From contig JAIPJH010000017.1 in the NCBI GenBank assembly GCA_021734245.1, forward strand, positions 1 to 39,696: 39,696 nucleotides of DNA. Reading direction: 5' to 3'. Every line of letters begins with the position of its first letter. Positions within the stretch are counted from its first letter, which is position 1. Source of the DNA: Candidatus Cloacimonadota bacterium (GTDB taxonomy: Bacteria; Cloacimonadota; Cloacimonadia; Cloacimonadales; TCS61). This document shows positions 9,822-17,755 of this stretch, piece by piece. The notes below the pieces were generated by a model. It made no database searches, was not told where the DNA came from, and saw only the letters and a program-made list of their open reading frames with translations. Made by a program: the position numbers and the translations under genes.

Positions 9822-11378
9822 TTAAGATTTTAGAAATTCATTCAGAGTCATTAGATTTGTAAAATAATAATAATTCCGAGTTATTTGCTTATCACTAATT
9901 GATTTGACTAAATATCGCTCTAACAAAGGATGAGGGTTATCGTATAACTCTTTGAAATCACTATGAAAATCTTTGAAAATACGTTTATAATAATTTGTTT
10001 TAAATAGATTACTAAATTTATTTTTAACTTGGAGAAGCTTCTGCAAATTTATATTATAATTCTTGTTTTCAAAAGATTTACCATTTATTTTATATTTTGT
10101 TAATCGGGAATCATTAAATTTTATTATTTCTTTTAACATTTTTCCATTCTTAACTTGCTCATATTGCATCCCAATGATAAACTTTATTAAATCCTTAGCT
10201 ACAAAAGGTTGAAATATTTTAAATAATTTGCCTGACATCTGTAAAGAATAACCTGAAAAATTTGCATATCGATTTAATATGTAGTAAATATTCAATTTAG
10301 TTCTACATTCAAATTCACTATGTTCCTTTAGTTCCAAATTCAATGAATTGTAAAAAGCATCCTTTTGAATTAGAGGTATAGGTAGAGAACGTGGGATAAT
10401 AATTTGTTTTCCAAACTCTATTATATCAAAACTATTATCACAGAATTTTCCAAAGTAGTTCCTATAAATTTCTCCGCCATTACTATTCCATAAAGTATCT
10501 CCATAAAATTCTGCACTTTCGTGAGAACCATATAATGGAATAAATAAATATGCATTAATCATAGACTGGAATTCTTCTAAAGTTTTTCTAAAATTTTTCT
10601 TTGAATATATCTCATTCCATAAATGGTTTTTATGTTTTAATTTAAAATCTTCACAAATTTTTTTTGCTTGTTTCATATCTACATTATCGTTATTGATGTG
10701 AGTAAATAAGGTTAGATCATTTGTATAATTGTTCATCCCTGATAACACAACACGACTATCTAAACCAGCTGTTAATGGCAAAATTATCTCTTTTGATAAT
10801 TTCTTTCCTAAAAAAATATGATTATTAAACATTTCAATAAAATGTTTTGAATTTACTTGTTTTGGTATAATTTTGTGATATTTTTCAATGCTTACAGTTT
10901 GTTTAAACTTATAAATAGAACCTGCAGAAAATTTTTTGACCTTCTTGAAAAATGTTTTATTTCCAATTACGTAGCCTGACAGAATAAAATCATTTATTGC
11001 TATTTCATCAAACTCTTTACAATCAATTTGATCTATTATTTTTTTTAATTTATCTGAAATAAAATATTTATTTTCATAATTACAAAAATACAATTTATAA
11101 ACACCAAATGCATCTGTTATTACAAATGTATTTTTACCTGAAATTATTATTATTACAAAAATTCCATCAATTTTGTTTAGAAAATCGGTACCATTTGCAA
11201 TAAACATCTCTGATATTTCACAAGCAGTTAACCACTTTGGATTTATTATATCATATGGATATCCGAAAACAATTGTTGTTAATTTATTACTTCTTTGAAT
11301 TGAAATATCCTTATTTACATTCAAATCAATATTTATACTATTAGTATTAACAAATAATCGCTTATTATTTAATAACAT
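9822..11378 (-). CDS. Asparagine synthase-like protein without the glutaminase cysteine
   Basis: A 518-aa protein with the two-part layout of class B asparagine synthetases. An Ntn-like N-terminal half includes FLNKIDGIFVIIII and TDAFGVYKLYF. The C-terminal synthetase half has the PP-loop TAGLDSR at residues 203-209, in place of the usual SGGLDS. There is no Cys2: the protein begins MLLNNKR, so glutamine cannot be used as nitrogen donor by the standard mechanism. Such proteins often sit in polysaccharide clusters, where they may amidate sugar acids. It overlaps nth by 14 nt and lies 20 nt from xth. Its base composition is visibly more AT-rich than both, which suggests it was inserted between two repair genes. 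Confidence 0.7.
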   Translation of the reverse strand: MLLNNKRLFVNTNSINIDLNVNKDISIQRSNKLTTIVFGYPYDIINPKWLTACEISEMFIANGTDFLNKIDGIFVIIIISGKNTFVITDAFGVYKLYFCNYENKYFISDKLKKIIDQIDCKEFDEIAINDFILSGYVIGNKTFFKKVKKFSAGSIYKFKQTVSIEKYHKIIPKQVNSKHFIEMFNNHIFLGKKLSKEIILPLTAGLDSRVVLSGMNNYTNDLTLFTHINNDNVDMKQAKKICEDFKLKHKNHLWNEIYSKKNFRKTLEEFQSMINAYLFIPLYGSHESAEFYGDTLWNSNGGEIYRNYFGKFCDNSFDIIEFGKQIIIPRSLPIPLIQKDAFYNSLNLELKEHSEFECRTKLNIYYILNRYANFSGYSLQMSGKLFKIFQPFVAKDLIKFIIGMQYEQVKNGKMLKEIIKFNDSRLTKYKINGKSFENKNYNINLQKLLQVKNKFSNLFKTNYYKRIFKDFHSDFKELYDNPHPLLERYLVKSISDKQITRNYYYFTNLMTLNEFLKS

Positions 11379-12012
11379 TTACTCCAATTCTCTCACACTC
11401 ATCAAAAATCGGACATAAATCACATTTGGGATTACGCGGTGTGCAATGATTCTGCCCGAAAGCTACCAGATAAGAATTAAAATGAATCCAATATTTTTCA
11501 GGAAGCTTTTTCCTTAACGCCATTTCAGTTTCCAGCGGCGTTTTCGTTTTCACATATCCAAGACGATTTGAAATTCGGTGTACGTGGGTGTCAACACAAA
11601 TTGCTGGTTTTTTGAATGCAATTGCTCTAACCAGATTTGCTGTTTTCCTGCCAACTCCCGGCAACTTTAAAAGATCATCAATATCTTCCGGAACTCTGTC
11701 GTTGAATTCTTTTCTCATAATTCCCGGAAGTTGTTTCAGGTGTCTTGCTTTATTTCGAAAAAAGCCTACAGGATAGATCATCTCTTCGATTTCTTCAATT
11801 GTGTAACTATTAAAATCCTCTGGTTTATGAATGAATTGAAATAGAAAATTAACAACTTTTGTAGTTGTTTCATCTTTTGTTCTGGCACTCAATATAGTTG
11901 CTATCAAAATTTTGAAGGGATCTTTGGTTTGAGCTTCCACCAAATCCACAACTGGCGCTTGATAGTTATCAAACTTATTTTTTAAAATTTTATATATCTT
12001 ATCAATATTCAT
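11365..12012 (-). CDS. nth: Endonuclease III (DNA glycosylase/AP lyase)
   Basis: A 215-aa bifunctional glycosylase that removes oxidised pyrimidines in base-excision repair. The helix-hairpin-helix LPGVGRKTAN is at residues 117-126 with the catalytic Lys123, followed by the catalytic Asp141 in CVDTHVHR. The C-terminus carries the [4Fe-4S] ligands Cys190, Cys197, Cys200 and Cys206 with the standard 6-2-5 spacing. The ATG at 12012 is chosen. A TTG at 12033 would add seven residues not expected for the family. It is the first gene of the minus-strand unit and sits back to back with the heparinase-like gene. Confidence 0.93.
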   Translation of the reverse strand: MNIDKIYKILKNKFDNYQAPVVDLVEAQTKDPFKILIATILSARTKDETTTKVVNFLFQFIHKPEDFNSYTIEEIEEMIYPVGFFRNKARHLKQLPGIMRKEFNDRVPEDIDDLLKLPGVGRKTANLVRAIAFKKPAICVDTHVHRISNRLGYVKTKTPLETEMALRKKLPEKYWIHFNSYLVAFGQNHCTPRNPKCDLCPIFDECERIGVNVIK

Positions 12013-12127
12013 AATTAAACACTTGTGAGCCAATTAGAAAGTTAGCATTTGGATGTCAACGAAAATGAATAACAATATAATTGACTAAATCAATTAAATA
12101 TTAAGTTATGAACATTAGGAGGAATTT
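12013..12127. promoter_or_regulatory. Divergent intergenic region between nth and the heparinase-like gene
   Basis: About 115 bases separate two back-to-back genes, so promoters for both units must lie here. On the minus strand a TTGACA (complement of 12054-12059) lies upstream of nth, but no good -10 hexamer follows at the usual distance. On the plus strand TTGACT occurs near 12080, again without a convincing -10. A strong AGGAGG stands just before the GTG at 12128. I can support the region as regulatory, not exact start sites. Confidence 0.4.
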
Positions 12128-14068
12128 GTGAGAAAAGTATGTTTGATTTATTTAATTGGTCTTCTTATTATATTAGTTTCTTTGTTTGGTCCATTAGTTT
12201 ATCGTGAATTTCCAAAAAAGAAATTTAGTATTATATATTATGATTATAAGAAATTACCAAATTTCGATTTTCATGTTCAGAAAGAAAAAGATATAATCAT
12301 TAGAAATGCTAATGCTGCGTTAAAAAATATTTATTATGTTGGAACACCCTCCGTTAACTTTCCTCCTATTAAAGAAAAATTAGAAACTATCTGGCATAAT
12401 AGAAATATTGCTTCAAGTAATTCTCATGAACTTTATATTCATTCATTGTTTATTGTCTGGGATCTATATTATGCTTACCAATTTACATCTAATGAAGAAT
12501 ACATTGAAAAAGGAAAAGATATAATTTCATCATGGATAAGTAATAATAACCGTTGGCGACCAACAAAAAATCCGTATATTTGGAATGATCATTCAACTTC
12601 TGAACGAACAATATTAATTCTGTATTTTTGGGATTATATCAAAAACAAGAATTTTTCAGACTCACGTTTTGATAAATCTATAGAAAATTATTGTAATCAA
12701 GCAGCAAAATATTTAGCAAATCCTCAAAACTACATTTATTTTCATAATCATGGTATTTTTGAAGATATTGCCCTTCTATTAATTTCATATCATATCTTGG
12801 ATGATAAAAAAGCAGCTTTCTACGAAAATCTTTCAAAAAAACGTTTTATGGAACAAATCGAATATGCTTTCTCAGATAATTCAATTCACCTTGAGAATTC
12901 GCCAGGCTATCATTTTGTAGTTACAGATTTGGCTCAATTTTATCTAGATTTAGCTGGAGAAAAAACAGAGCTTACAAATTCACTAAAAAATATCATTATT
13001 GCTGCACAGAAAATGAAAGCCCTTTTATTGATGCCAGACGGAACCTTACCACCCATTGGCGATACAAATCCAGACGACAAGATTGAAGGCACTAATCTTT
13101 TATCTGATCTGATGATCGCAGATTCTCTTGCAGGATGTTTCATAGTTTCTACTTCCGACCAATATCTTTTAGCAAGAAGTACAGGTATTTCCAAAGTGCA
13201 TTCTCATGATGATCCATTATCTTTTGTATATTATAATGAAGGAGCATTAATAATTGATGATACTGGATTTTTAAATTATAAAGGGAACACAGAGCAAAGA
13301 TATACCAAATCCTATTTAGCACATAATGGAGTTTTTCCGTCTTTAGAGAATCCAAATTTTGATAAACAAGCTTTTATACGAAAAATTGGAATTAAAGAAT
13401 CTATTTATGCGTGTAACCTGGAAATGCAAACTCAATACGGAACGATTCAAAGAACTTTTGTAGTTGATGGTATAAAAAATAGATTAGAAGTAATTGATTT
13501 GCCATTCAACACCGAAAGAGACAGATGGGTAAGTACTTTTCTACTAAACAACCAGTTAAATTCAATTGATCAAATTGACAGTTTAAACATAAAAGTAACA
13601 TTTAATGATGAAATATATTTAATTTCTTCTAATAATTCCATGCAATTGGTTTCTGCAAAGAGCAAACCAAAAATTGGATGGAGAGCAAGAACATTGGACA
13701 AGCTTTATCCTGCAACAACAATAGTAAAAGAAATTTATAATAATGAAACATCAAGATTAACAATACAGAATTACAAAAATATGTTATCAAATGATTCTTT
13801 AGATAGTGTTGTTAACAATATTAATTTAGAAAACTACCAAAGAGCTGATTCAATTCATCAAAGATCTAAGATATTATGGGGTACACAATATCATAGAAGA
13901 ATTTACCTTTTCACAATTTTATTAGTTCTTTTATTAGTTTCTTTTTTATTTTCATTTTTGCTCTACAATCTAAAACTCTTAAAGAGATATACTTTGATTT
14001 TCTCAATATCTGCAAATTTTATAGCTATTCTGGCTGTGCTTTATGTAGTAGTTAGACATGTTAATTAA
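12128..14068 (+). CDS. Membrane-anchored heparinase II/III-like (alginate lyase-fold) protein
   Basis: A 646-aa protein that starts with GTG behind an AGGAGG. TM1 is near residues 5-24. The body resembles heparinase II/III family lyases: an alpha/alpha-toroid part with NHGIFEDIALLLI and ENSPGYHFVVTD, MPDGTLPPIGDTN, then the beta-sandwich part with HSHDDPLSFVYY, corresponding to the family's H-x-H-x-D-x-x-SF signature, and IIDDTGFLNY. Two further hydrophobic segments close the protein (about 594-614 and 620-642). Family members cleave uronic-acid-containing polysaccharides by beta-elimination. Here it probably trims or modifies the polymer made by the divergent operon. The extra C-terminal membrane helices are unusual. 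Confidence 0.72.
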   Translation: MRKVCLIYLIGLLIILVSLFGPLVYREFPKKKFSIIYYDYKKLPNFDFHVQKEKDIIIRNANAALKNIYYVGTPSVNFPPIKEKLETIWHNRNIASSNSHELYIHSLFIVWDLYYAYQFTSNEEYIEKGKDIISSWISNNNRWRPTKNPYIWNDHSTSERTILILYFWDYIKNKNFSDSRFDKSIENYCNQAAKYLANPQNYIYFHNHGIFEDIALLLISYHILDDKKAAFYENLSKKRFMEQIEYAFSDNSIHLENSPGYHFVVTDLAQFYLDLAGEKTELTNSLKNIIIAAQKMKALLLMPDGTLPPIGDTNPDDKIEGTNLLSDLMIADSLAGCFIVSTSDQYLLARSTGISKVHSHDDPLSFVYYNEGALIIDDTGFLNYKGNTEQRYTKSYLAHNGVFPSLENPNFDKQAFIRKIGIKESIYACNLEMQTQYGTIQRTFVVDGIKNRLEVIDLPFNTERDRWVSTFLLNNQLNSIDQIDSLNIKVTFNDEIYLISSNNSMQLVSAKSKPKIGWRARTLDKLYPATTIVKEIYNNETSRLTIQNYKNMLSNDSLDSVVNNINLENYQRADSIHQRSKILWGTQYHRRIYLFTILLVLLLVSFLFSFLLYNLKLLKRYTLIFSISANFIAILAVLYVVVRHVN

Positions 14069-14083
14069 AACTGTTCGTGATGA

Positions 14084-14140
14084 TCCCGAAGGTTTTCGGG
14101 ACGACCCTTCACCCGAAAGTTCGGATATTCCGATATTCTG
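14084..14140. repeat. Palindrome-rich intergenic element
   Basis: A perfect 7-bp stem TCCCGAA/TTCGGGA (14084-14090 and 14095-14101) with loop GGTT is followed by a second CCGAA/TTCGG dyad near 14113-14124 and by TCGGATATTCCGA. No T-run follows, so it is not a standard terminator. The stacked dyads look like a dispersed palindromic repeat placed between the heparinase-like gene and tRNA-Pro. I cannot see another copy in this window. Confidence 0.45.
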
Positions 14141-14169
14141 TTTACACTAAACTCACATTCAAAAAAAAC

Positions 14170-14247
14170 TGGTCGGGATGAGAGGATTTGAACCTCCGAC
14201 CTTTCGCCCCCCAGACGAACGCGCTAACCGGGCTGCGCTACATCCCG
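14170..14247 (-). tRNA. tRNA-Pro (anticodon GGG), CCA encoded
   Basis: On the minus strand the acceptor stem CGGGATG (14247-14241) pairs with CATCCCG (14180-14174), followed by the discriminator A and CCA. The D-arm is the TA-GCGC..GCGC type common in tRNA-Pro. The anticodon stem TTCGT/GCGAA closes the loop CTGGGGG, giving anticodon GGG for CCC/CCU codons. The T-arm is GGAGGTTCAAATCCTC. All arms pair, so the gene should be functional. It lies antisense to the flanking protein genes as a single tRNA. Confidence 0.93.
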
Positions 14248-14349
14248 ACTGAGGACACAAATATAAACCACCATTTGCATGACAAGTAATTTTTCAACAT
14301 GGAATTTGACATTTTACTCAAACTTAGAATTTTAGGCTTCGAGGAAATA

Positions 14350-16245
14350 ATGAGTATTATTAGTTTATCAAATATATCGCATAATTTTGGAGATGCAGAA
14401 ATCTTCAATAACATCTCTTTTTCATTGGAAGATAACAGTCGAATCGGCTTGGTTGGAAAAAATGGAACCGGAAAAACAACTCTTTTCAAAATAATCATGA
14501 ATCGCATTCTTCCAAAACGAGGAGAAATTCACGTAGCAAAAAATAGAAAAATCGTTTATCTAACACAAGAACCTGAATTAGATGAAACTCAAACTTTAAT
14601 GGAATGTGTATTGGAATCCCGACAGGATTGGGTTGATTTAAGACAAAAATTGAAAACATTTGAGAAAGAGTTAACACACGATCACAGCGATGAAAAAATG
14701 AAAAAGTATTCCAATATCATTCAGCAATTTGAGCTTGCCGGCGGCTATGATTTTCAGACTGAAATGAAGCTGGTTCTCACTCATCTCAAATTTCCTGAAA
14801 ATACCTGGTACAGAATAATTGATAATTTCAGTGGTGGCGAGAAAACACGCATCCAATTAGCCAAATTTCTTCTGCAGCCTTTTGATGCCATCCTGCTGGA
14901 TGAGCCAACAAATCATCTGGATCTGGAAATGATCTACTGGCTTTCATCTTATCTGAATCGCATAAACAAACCCTACATAATAATCTCTCATGACAGATAT
15001 TTCCTTGATTCAACCGTTACAAAAATCGTTGAGATCAAAAACAAAACACTCCATCATTATGGTGGCAACTTCAGCTTTTACAAAGAAGAGTCAAAAAGAC
15101 GATTAATTCTGCAGGAAAAGGAATACAAAAATCAGCAGAAGAAGCTGAAAAAAATGGATGAACAGATCAAACAGTATCTTATCTGGGGACGGGCGCGAGA
15201 CAGCGAAGTTATGTTCAAACGAGCCAAAGAGTTGGAAAAACGCAGAGCAAAAATTGAAGAGATCGAAAAACCAACTCAAGCCAAATCAATAAATCTAAAT
15301 ATCCAAACAAACAAAAGAAGCGGAAACGATGTTTATATTTTAGAAAATATGTCATTTGGATTTCCTAACAAAACTTTAGCAAAAAATATAAATTTGAGAG
15401 TTGGTTATCAAGATAGAATTGCAGTTTTAGGTCATAACGGCTGCGGAAAAACTACACTTCTGCGAGTCTTGAATAAAGAGATTAAACCACTGAGTGGAAT
15501 CGCAAAAAAAGGTGCTAGTTTGAATGTGGGTTATTACGATCAGATGCATTTGATCCTGGATGATTCACTAACAGTTCAAGAAACAATCTGGCAGTTGGTT
15601 CCGCTGGAAACAAGAGGTTACGTGCTTACATATTTAGCTCGTTTCGGATTTCGGGGTGATGATGTTGATAAAAAAGTTGGAATTTTAAGTGGTGGTGAAA
15701 AATCACGGCTTTATCTGGCAAAACTTATACATCAAAAACCAAATCTACTTATTTTGGATGAACCTACAAATCATCTTGATATCAATATGATCGATAGTTT
15801 GGAAGATGCTCTTCTAAACTATGATGGAACTATTATCTTTGTATCTCACGATACTTATTTTATCGAAAAAATAGCCCAGAAAAAGTGGTTTTTTAGAAAC
15901 GGTTCTGTGAAAGAAACTAAACGTTCGTTACAGGATCTTTTTGCTGAAAAGGAAGAAATTACAAAATCTAATAAAAGTGTAAAAAAGAAAACAAAATCCC
16001 AAAATGTGAATCCTATAGTTTTGGAAAAGTTGTATGAGGATATCGAAAAAAAATCATCTTCTATAATGAATCTAGAAAAAGAAATCTTGAAAATGGAAGA
16101 TTCGTTTCAAGATCCTGATTTTTACAAAAATGATCAGAAAGTGAAAAATCTCACATCCCAGATAAAAGCAAAAAAAATTATGCTTGCCGAAAATAAGATC
16201 GAGTTGGAGAAATTGGAACATGAATATTTGGAGATGTCAGATTAG
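14350..16245 (+). CDS. ABC-F family ATPase (Uup/YdiF-like)
   Basis: A 631-aa protein with two ABC ATPase domains and no membrane segment. Domain 1 has Walker A GKNGTGKT (residues 36-43), signature FSGGEKTR and Walker B AILLDEPTNHLD. Domain 2 has GHNGCGKT, LSGGEKSR and LLILDEPTNHLD. Between them is the charged linker (P-site tether), with long Lys/Glu-rich helices. A C-terminal coiled coil (about 555-630) resembles the Uup CTD. ABC-F proteins act on the ribosome (E-site), and Uup-like members have also been linked to DNA structures. ATG 14350 has GAGGAAAT upstream. An ATG at 14299 would add 17 unsupported residues. Confidence 0.9.
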   Translation: MSIISLSNISHNFGDAEIFNNISFSLEDNSRIGLVGKNGTGKTTLFKIIMNRILPKRGEIHVAKNRKIVYLTQEPELDETQTLMECVLESRQDWVDLRQKLKTFEKELTHDHSDEKMKKYSNIIQQFELAGGYDFQTEMKLVLTHLKFPENTWYRIIDNFSGGEKTRIQLAKFLLQPFDAILLDEPTNHLDLEMIYWLSSYLNRINKPYIIISHDRYFLDSTVTKIVEIKNKTLHHYGGNFSFYKEESKRRLILQEKEYKNQQKKLKKMDEQIKQYLIWGRARDSEVMFKRAKELEKRRAKIEEIEKPTQAKSINLNIQTNKRSGNDVYILENMSFGFPNKTLAKNINLRVGYQDRIAVLGHNGCGKTTLLRVLNKEIKPLSGIAKKGASLNVGYYDQMHLILDDSLTVQETIWQLVPLETRGYVLTYLARFGFRGDDVDKKVGILSGGEKSRLYLAKLIHQKPNLLILDEPTNHLDINMIDSLEDALLNYDGTIIFVSHDTYFIEKIAQKKWFFRNGSVKETKRSLQDLFAEKEEITKSNKSVKKKTKSQNVNPIVLEKLYEDIEKKSSSIMNLEKEILKMEDSFQDPDFYKNDQKVKNLTSQIKAKKIMLAENKIELEKLEHEYLEMSD

Positions 16246-16247
16246 AA

Positions 16248-16275
16248 GTCATTGGTCATTAGTCATTGGTCATTT
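16248..16275 (+). repeat. Two 14-bp tandem repeats upstream of the S23 gene
   Basis: GTCATTGGTCATTA (16248-16261) is followed by GTCATTGGTCATTT (16262-16275). The core GGTCATTGG/GTCATTGGT is the reverse complement of the 15-bp units downstream of the same gene (from 16674) and is in the same orientation as the array at 22917. The repeat starts three bases after the stop of the ABC-F gene. Confidence 0.75.
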
Positions 16276-16301
16276 GTAATTTTTTTATAGGAGGGGAAAC
16301 G

Positions 16302-16673
16302 ATGAAGGATATTATGGAATTAAATGTTTACACTGAAGCATTGGATTTTTCAAACCAGATTTGGACTTTTTGCAAACAATTCGATTATTTTGCACAACAA
16401 ACTGTTGGAATCCAACTTGTAAAATCAGCTGATTCCTTTTCTGCTAATATTGCTGAAGGTTTCGGCAGGTATCATTTCAAAGAGAATCTAAATTTCTGTT
16501 ACTTTGCAAGAGGATCTGTAGAAGAAACCAAAGATTGGTTAAGAAAAGCTTTTCAGCGAAAATTAATCTCATCAAAACTTGCTGATGAAATTAATTCAGA
16601 AATCATAATAATTGCTAAGCAGTTAAATAATTATATCAACTCTATTAAATCTCGTGCTTCGATCAAAAAATAA
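16302..16673 (+). CDS. Four-helix-bundle protein, S23 / 23S rRNA intervening-sequence protein family
   Basis: A 123-aa, all-helical protein. The family signature is clear: KSADSFSANIAEGFGR at residues 41-56 (N-I-A-E-G-x-G-R), then FCYFARGSVEETKDWLRKA. Members were first found as ORFs inside 23S rRNA intervening sequences, but most are free-standing genes. They form small homo-oligomeric helical bundles of unknown biochemical role. ATG 16302 is preceded by an unusually strong GGAGGGG. The gene is enclosed by related short repeats in inverted orientation (16248-16275 and 16674-16767) and shares no obvious function with its neighbours. This suggests a small mobile or recently acquired cassette. 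Confidence 0.85.
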   Translation: MKDIMELNVYTEALDFSNQIWTFCKQFDYFAQQTVGIQLVKSADSFSANIAEGFGRYHFKENLNFCYFARGSVEETKDWLRKAFQRKLISSKLADEINSEIIIIAKQLNNYINSIKSRASIKK

Positions 16674-16767
16674 TTCACCAATGACCAGTTCACCAATGAC
16701 CAATTCACCAGTGACCAATTCACCAATGACCAGTTCACCAGTGACCAATTCACCAATGACCAATGAC
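16674..16767 (+). repeat. Six-copy 15-bp tandem array downstream of the S23 gene
   Basis: Units of TTCACCAATGACCAG begin at 16674, 16689, 16704, 16719, 16734 and 16749, with A/G changes at two positions (AATGACC/AGTGACC and CAG/CAA). The array starts immediately after the S23 stop codon and ends 12 nt before the next gene. Because 15 is divisible by three, the minus strand reads as an uninterrupted GELVIGELVTGEL-type peptide, which I regard as an artefact. The same unit occurs in opposite orientation at 22917-23007. Confidence 0.92.
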
Positions 16768-16778
16768 AAGGAACTATT

Positions 16779-17750
16779 ATGAAAATCGGCTTCACAACAT
16801 CCTTCCCGGTAGAAATAATATTTGCTGCCGGTCACACTCCAATAGATCTGAATAACATTTTCGTAACAGGAAATGCATCGAAATTTGTGGAAGATGCAGA
16901 GTTTGAAGGCTATCCACGCAATATCTGCAGTTGGATAAAGGGAATGTACAGCGTAGTTCTGCAGTCCGATATCGATGCTGTGATCGGCGTGGTGGAAGGT
17001 GATTGCTCAAATACACATTCGCTGATGGCAACATTGCAGGATAAAAATGTGGAAGTCATTCCTTTTTCCTTTCCGCATGATAGAGATCGCACTAAACTGG
17101 AGCAGGAAATTGCCAAACTGGAATCTCATTTCGGCGTGACCCACCAGCAGGTTCTGGAAATGAAAAAACGTCTCGATCAAATCCGCAGAAAACTGATCAG
17201 ATTGGATGAACTTACCTGGAAAGATAACAAAATCACAGGATTGGAAAATCATCTGTGGCTGGTAAATTCCTCTGATTTCAACAGCGATCCTGACAATTAT
17301 GAAAACCGGCTCGATGCATTCCTGCAGGAAGCAGAAAGAAGAAATCCAATAAAATCAGATTTCAGGTTTGGTTTTCTGGGTGTTCCGCCTATCATTGAAG
17401 ATCTTTATGACTTTTTTTTGGAGCAAAATGTGAGTGTGGTTTTCAACGAAATCCAGCGTCAATTTTCCATGCCCTATTTGGAGAAAGATATTGTTGATCA
17501 ATATTTAAAATATACTTATCCATATTCTATTTTCGATCGATTAGAAGACATAAAATCCGAAATTATAAAACGCAACCTGGATGCTGTGATCAGCTATTCG
17601 CAATCTTTCTGTCATCGCCAGATCGACAACATCCTGATCAAAAAATATGTGGACATTCCGGTGCTGACGATTGAAGGTGACCAGCCGGGAAAGCTGGATG
17701 CCAGAACAAAGTTGAGAATTGAGAGTTTTCTGGATATGTTGAGGTATTAA
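16779..17750 (+). CDS. 2-hydroxyacyl-CoA dehydratase D-component-like protein (HgdB/COG1775 type)
   Basis: A 323-aa protein resembling the subunits of 2-hydroxyglutaryl-CoA dehydratase and benzoyl-CoA reductase that carry a [4Fe-4S] cluster. Three cysteines in the usual places can ligate the cluster: Cys50 (RNICSWIKG), Cys76 (EGDCSNTH) and Cys278 (SQSFCHRQ). The C-terminus (PVLTIEGDQPGKLDARTKLR) also matches the family. Known members are paired and need an ATP-dependent activator (HgdC). Neither a partner nor an activator is in the window, so this may be one of the stand-alone members of unknown substrate. It is more GC-rich than the polysaccharide genes. Confidence 0.72.
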   Translation: MKIGFTTSFPVEIIFAAGHTPIDLNNIFVTGNASKFVEDAEFEGYPRNICSWIKGMYSVVLQSDIDAVIGVVEGDCSNTHSLMATLQDKNVEVIPFSFPHDRDRTKLEQEIAKLESHFGVTHQQVLEMKKRLDQIRRKLIRLDELTWKDNKITGLENHLWLVNSSDFNSDPDNYENRLDAFLQEAERRNPIKSDFRFGFLGVPPIIEDLYDFFLEQNVSVVFNEIQRQFSMPYLEKDIVDQYLKYTYPYSIFDRLEDIKSEIIKRNLDAVISYSQSFCHRQIDNILIKKYVDIPVLTIEGDQPGKLDARTKLRIESFLDMLRY

Positions 17751-17755
17751 TGTAA

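Noticed and set aside
14084-14101. Rho-independent terminator for the heparinase-like gene
   Set aside because: The stem is good, but it is followed by CGACCC rather than a T-run.
16623-16835. Minus-strand protein made of GELVIGELVTGEL repeats
   Set aside because: It is the translation of the 15-bp tandem array in reverse and overlaps two well-supported plus-strand genes.
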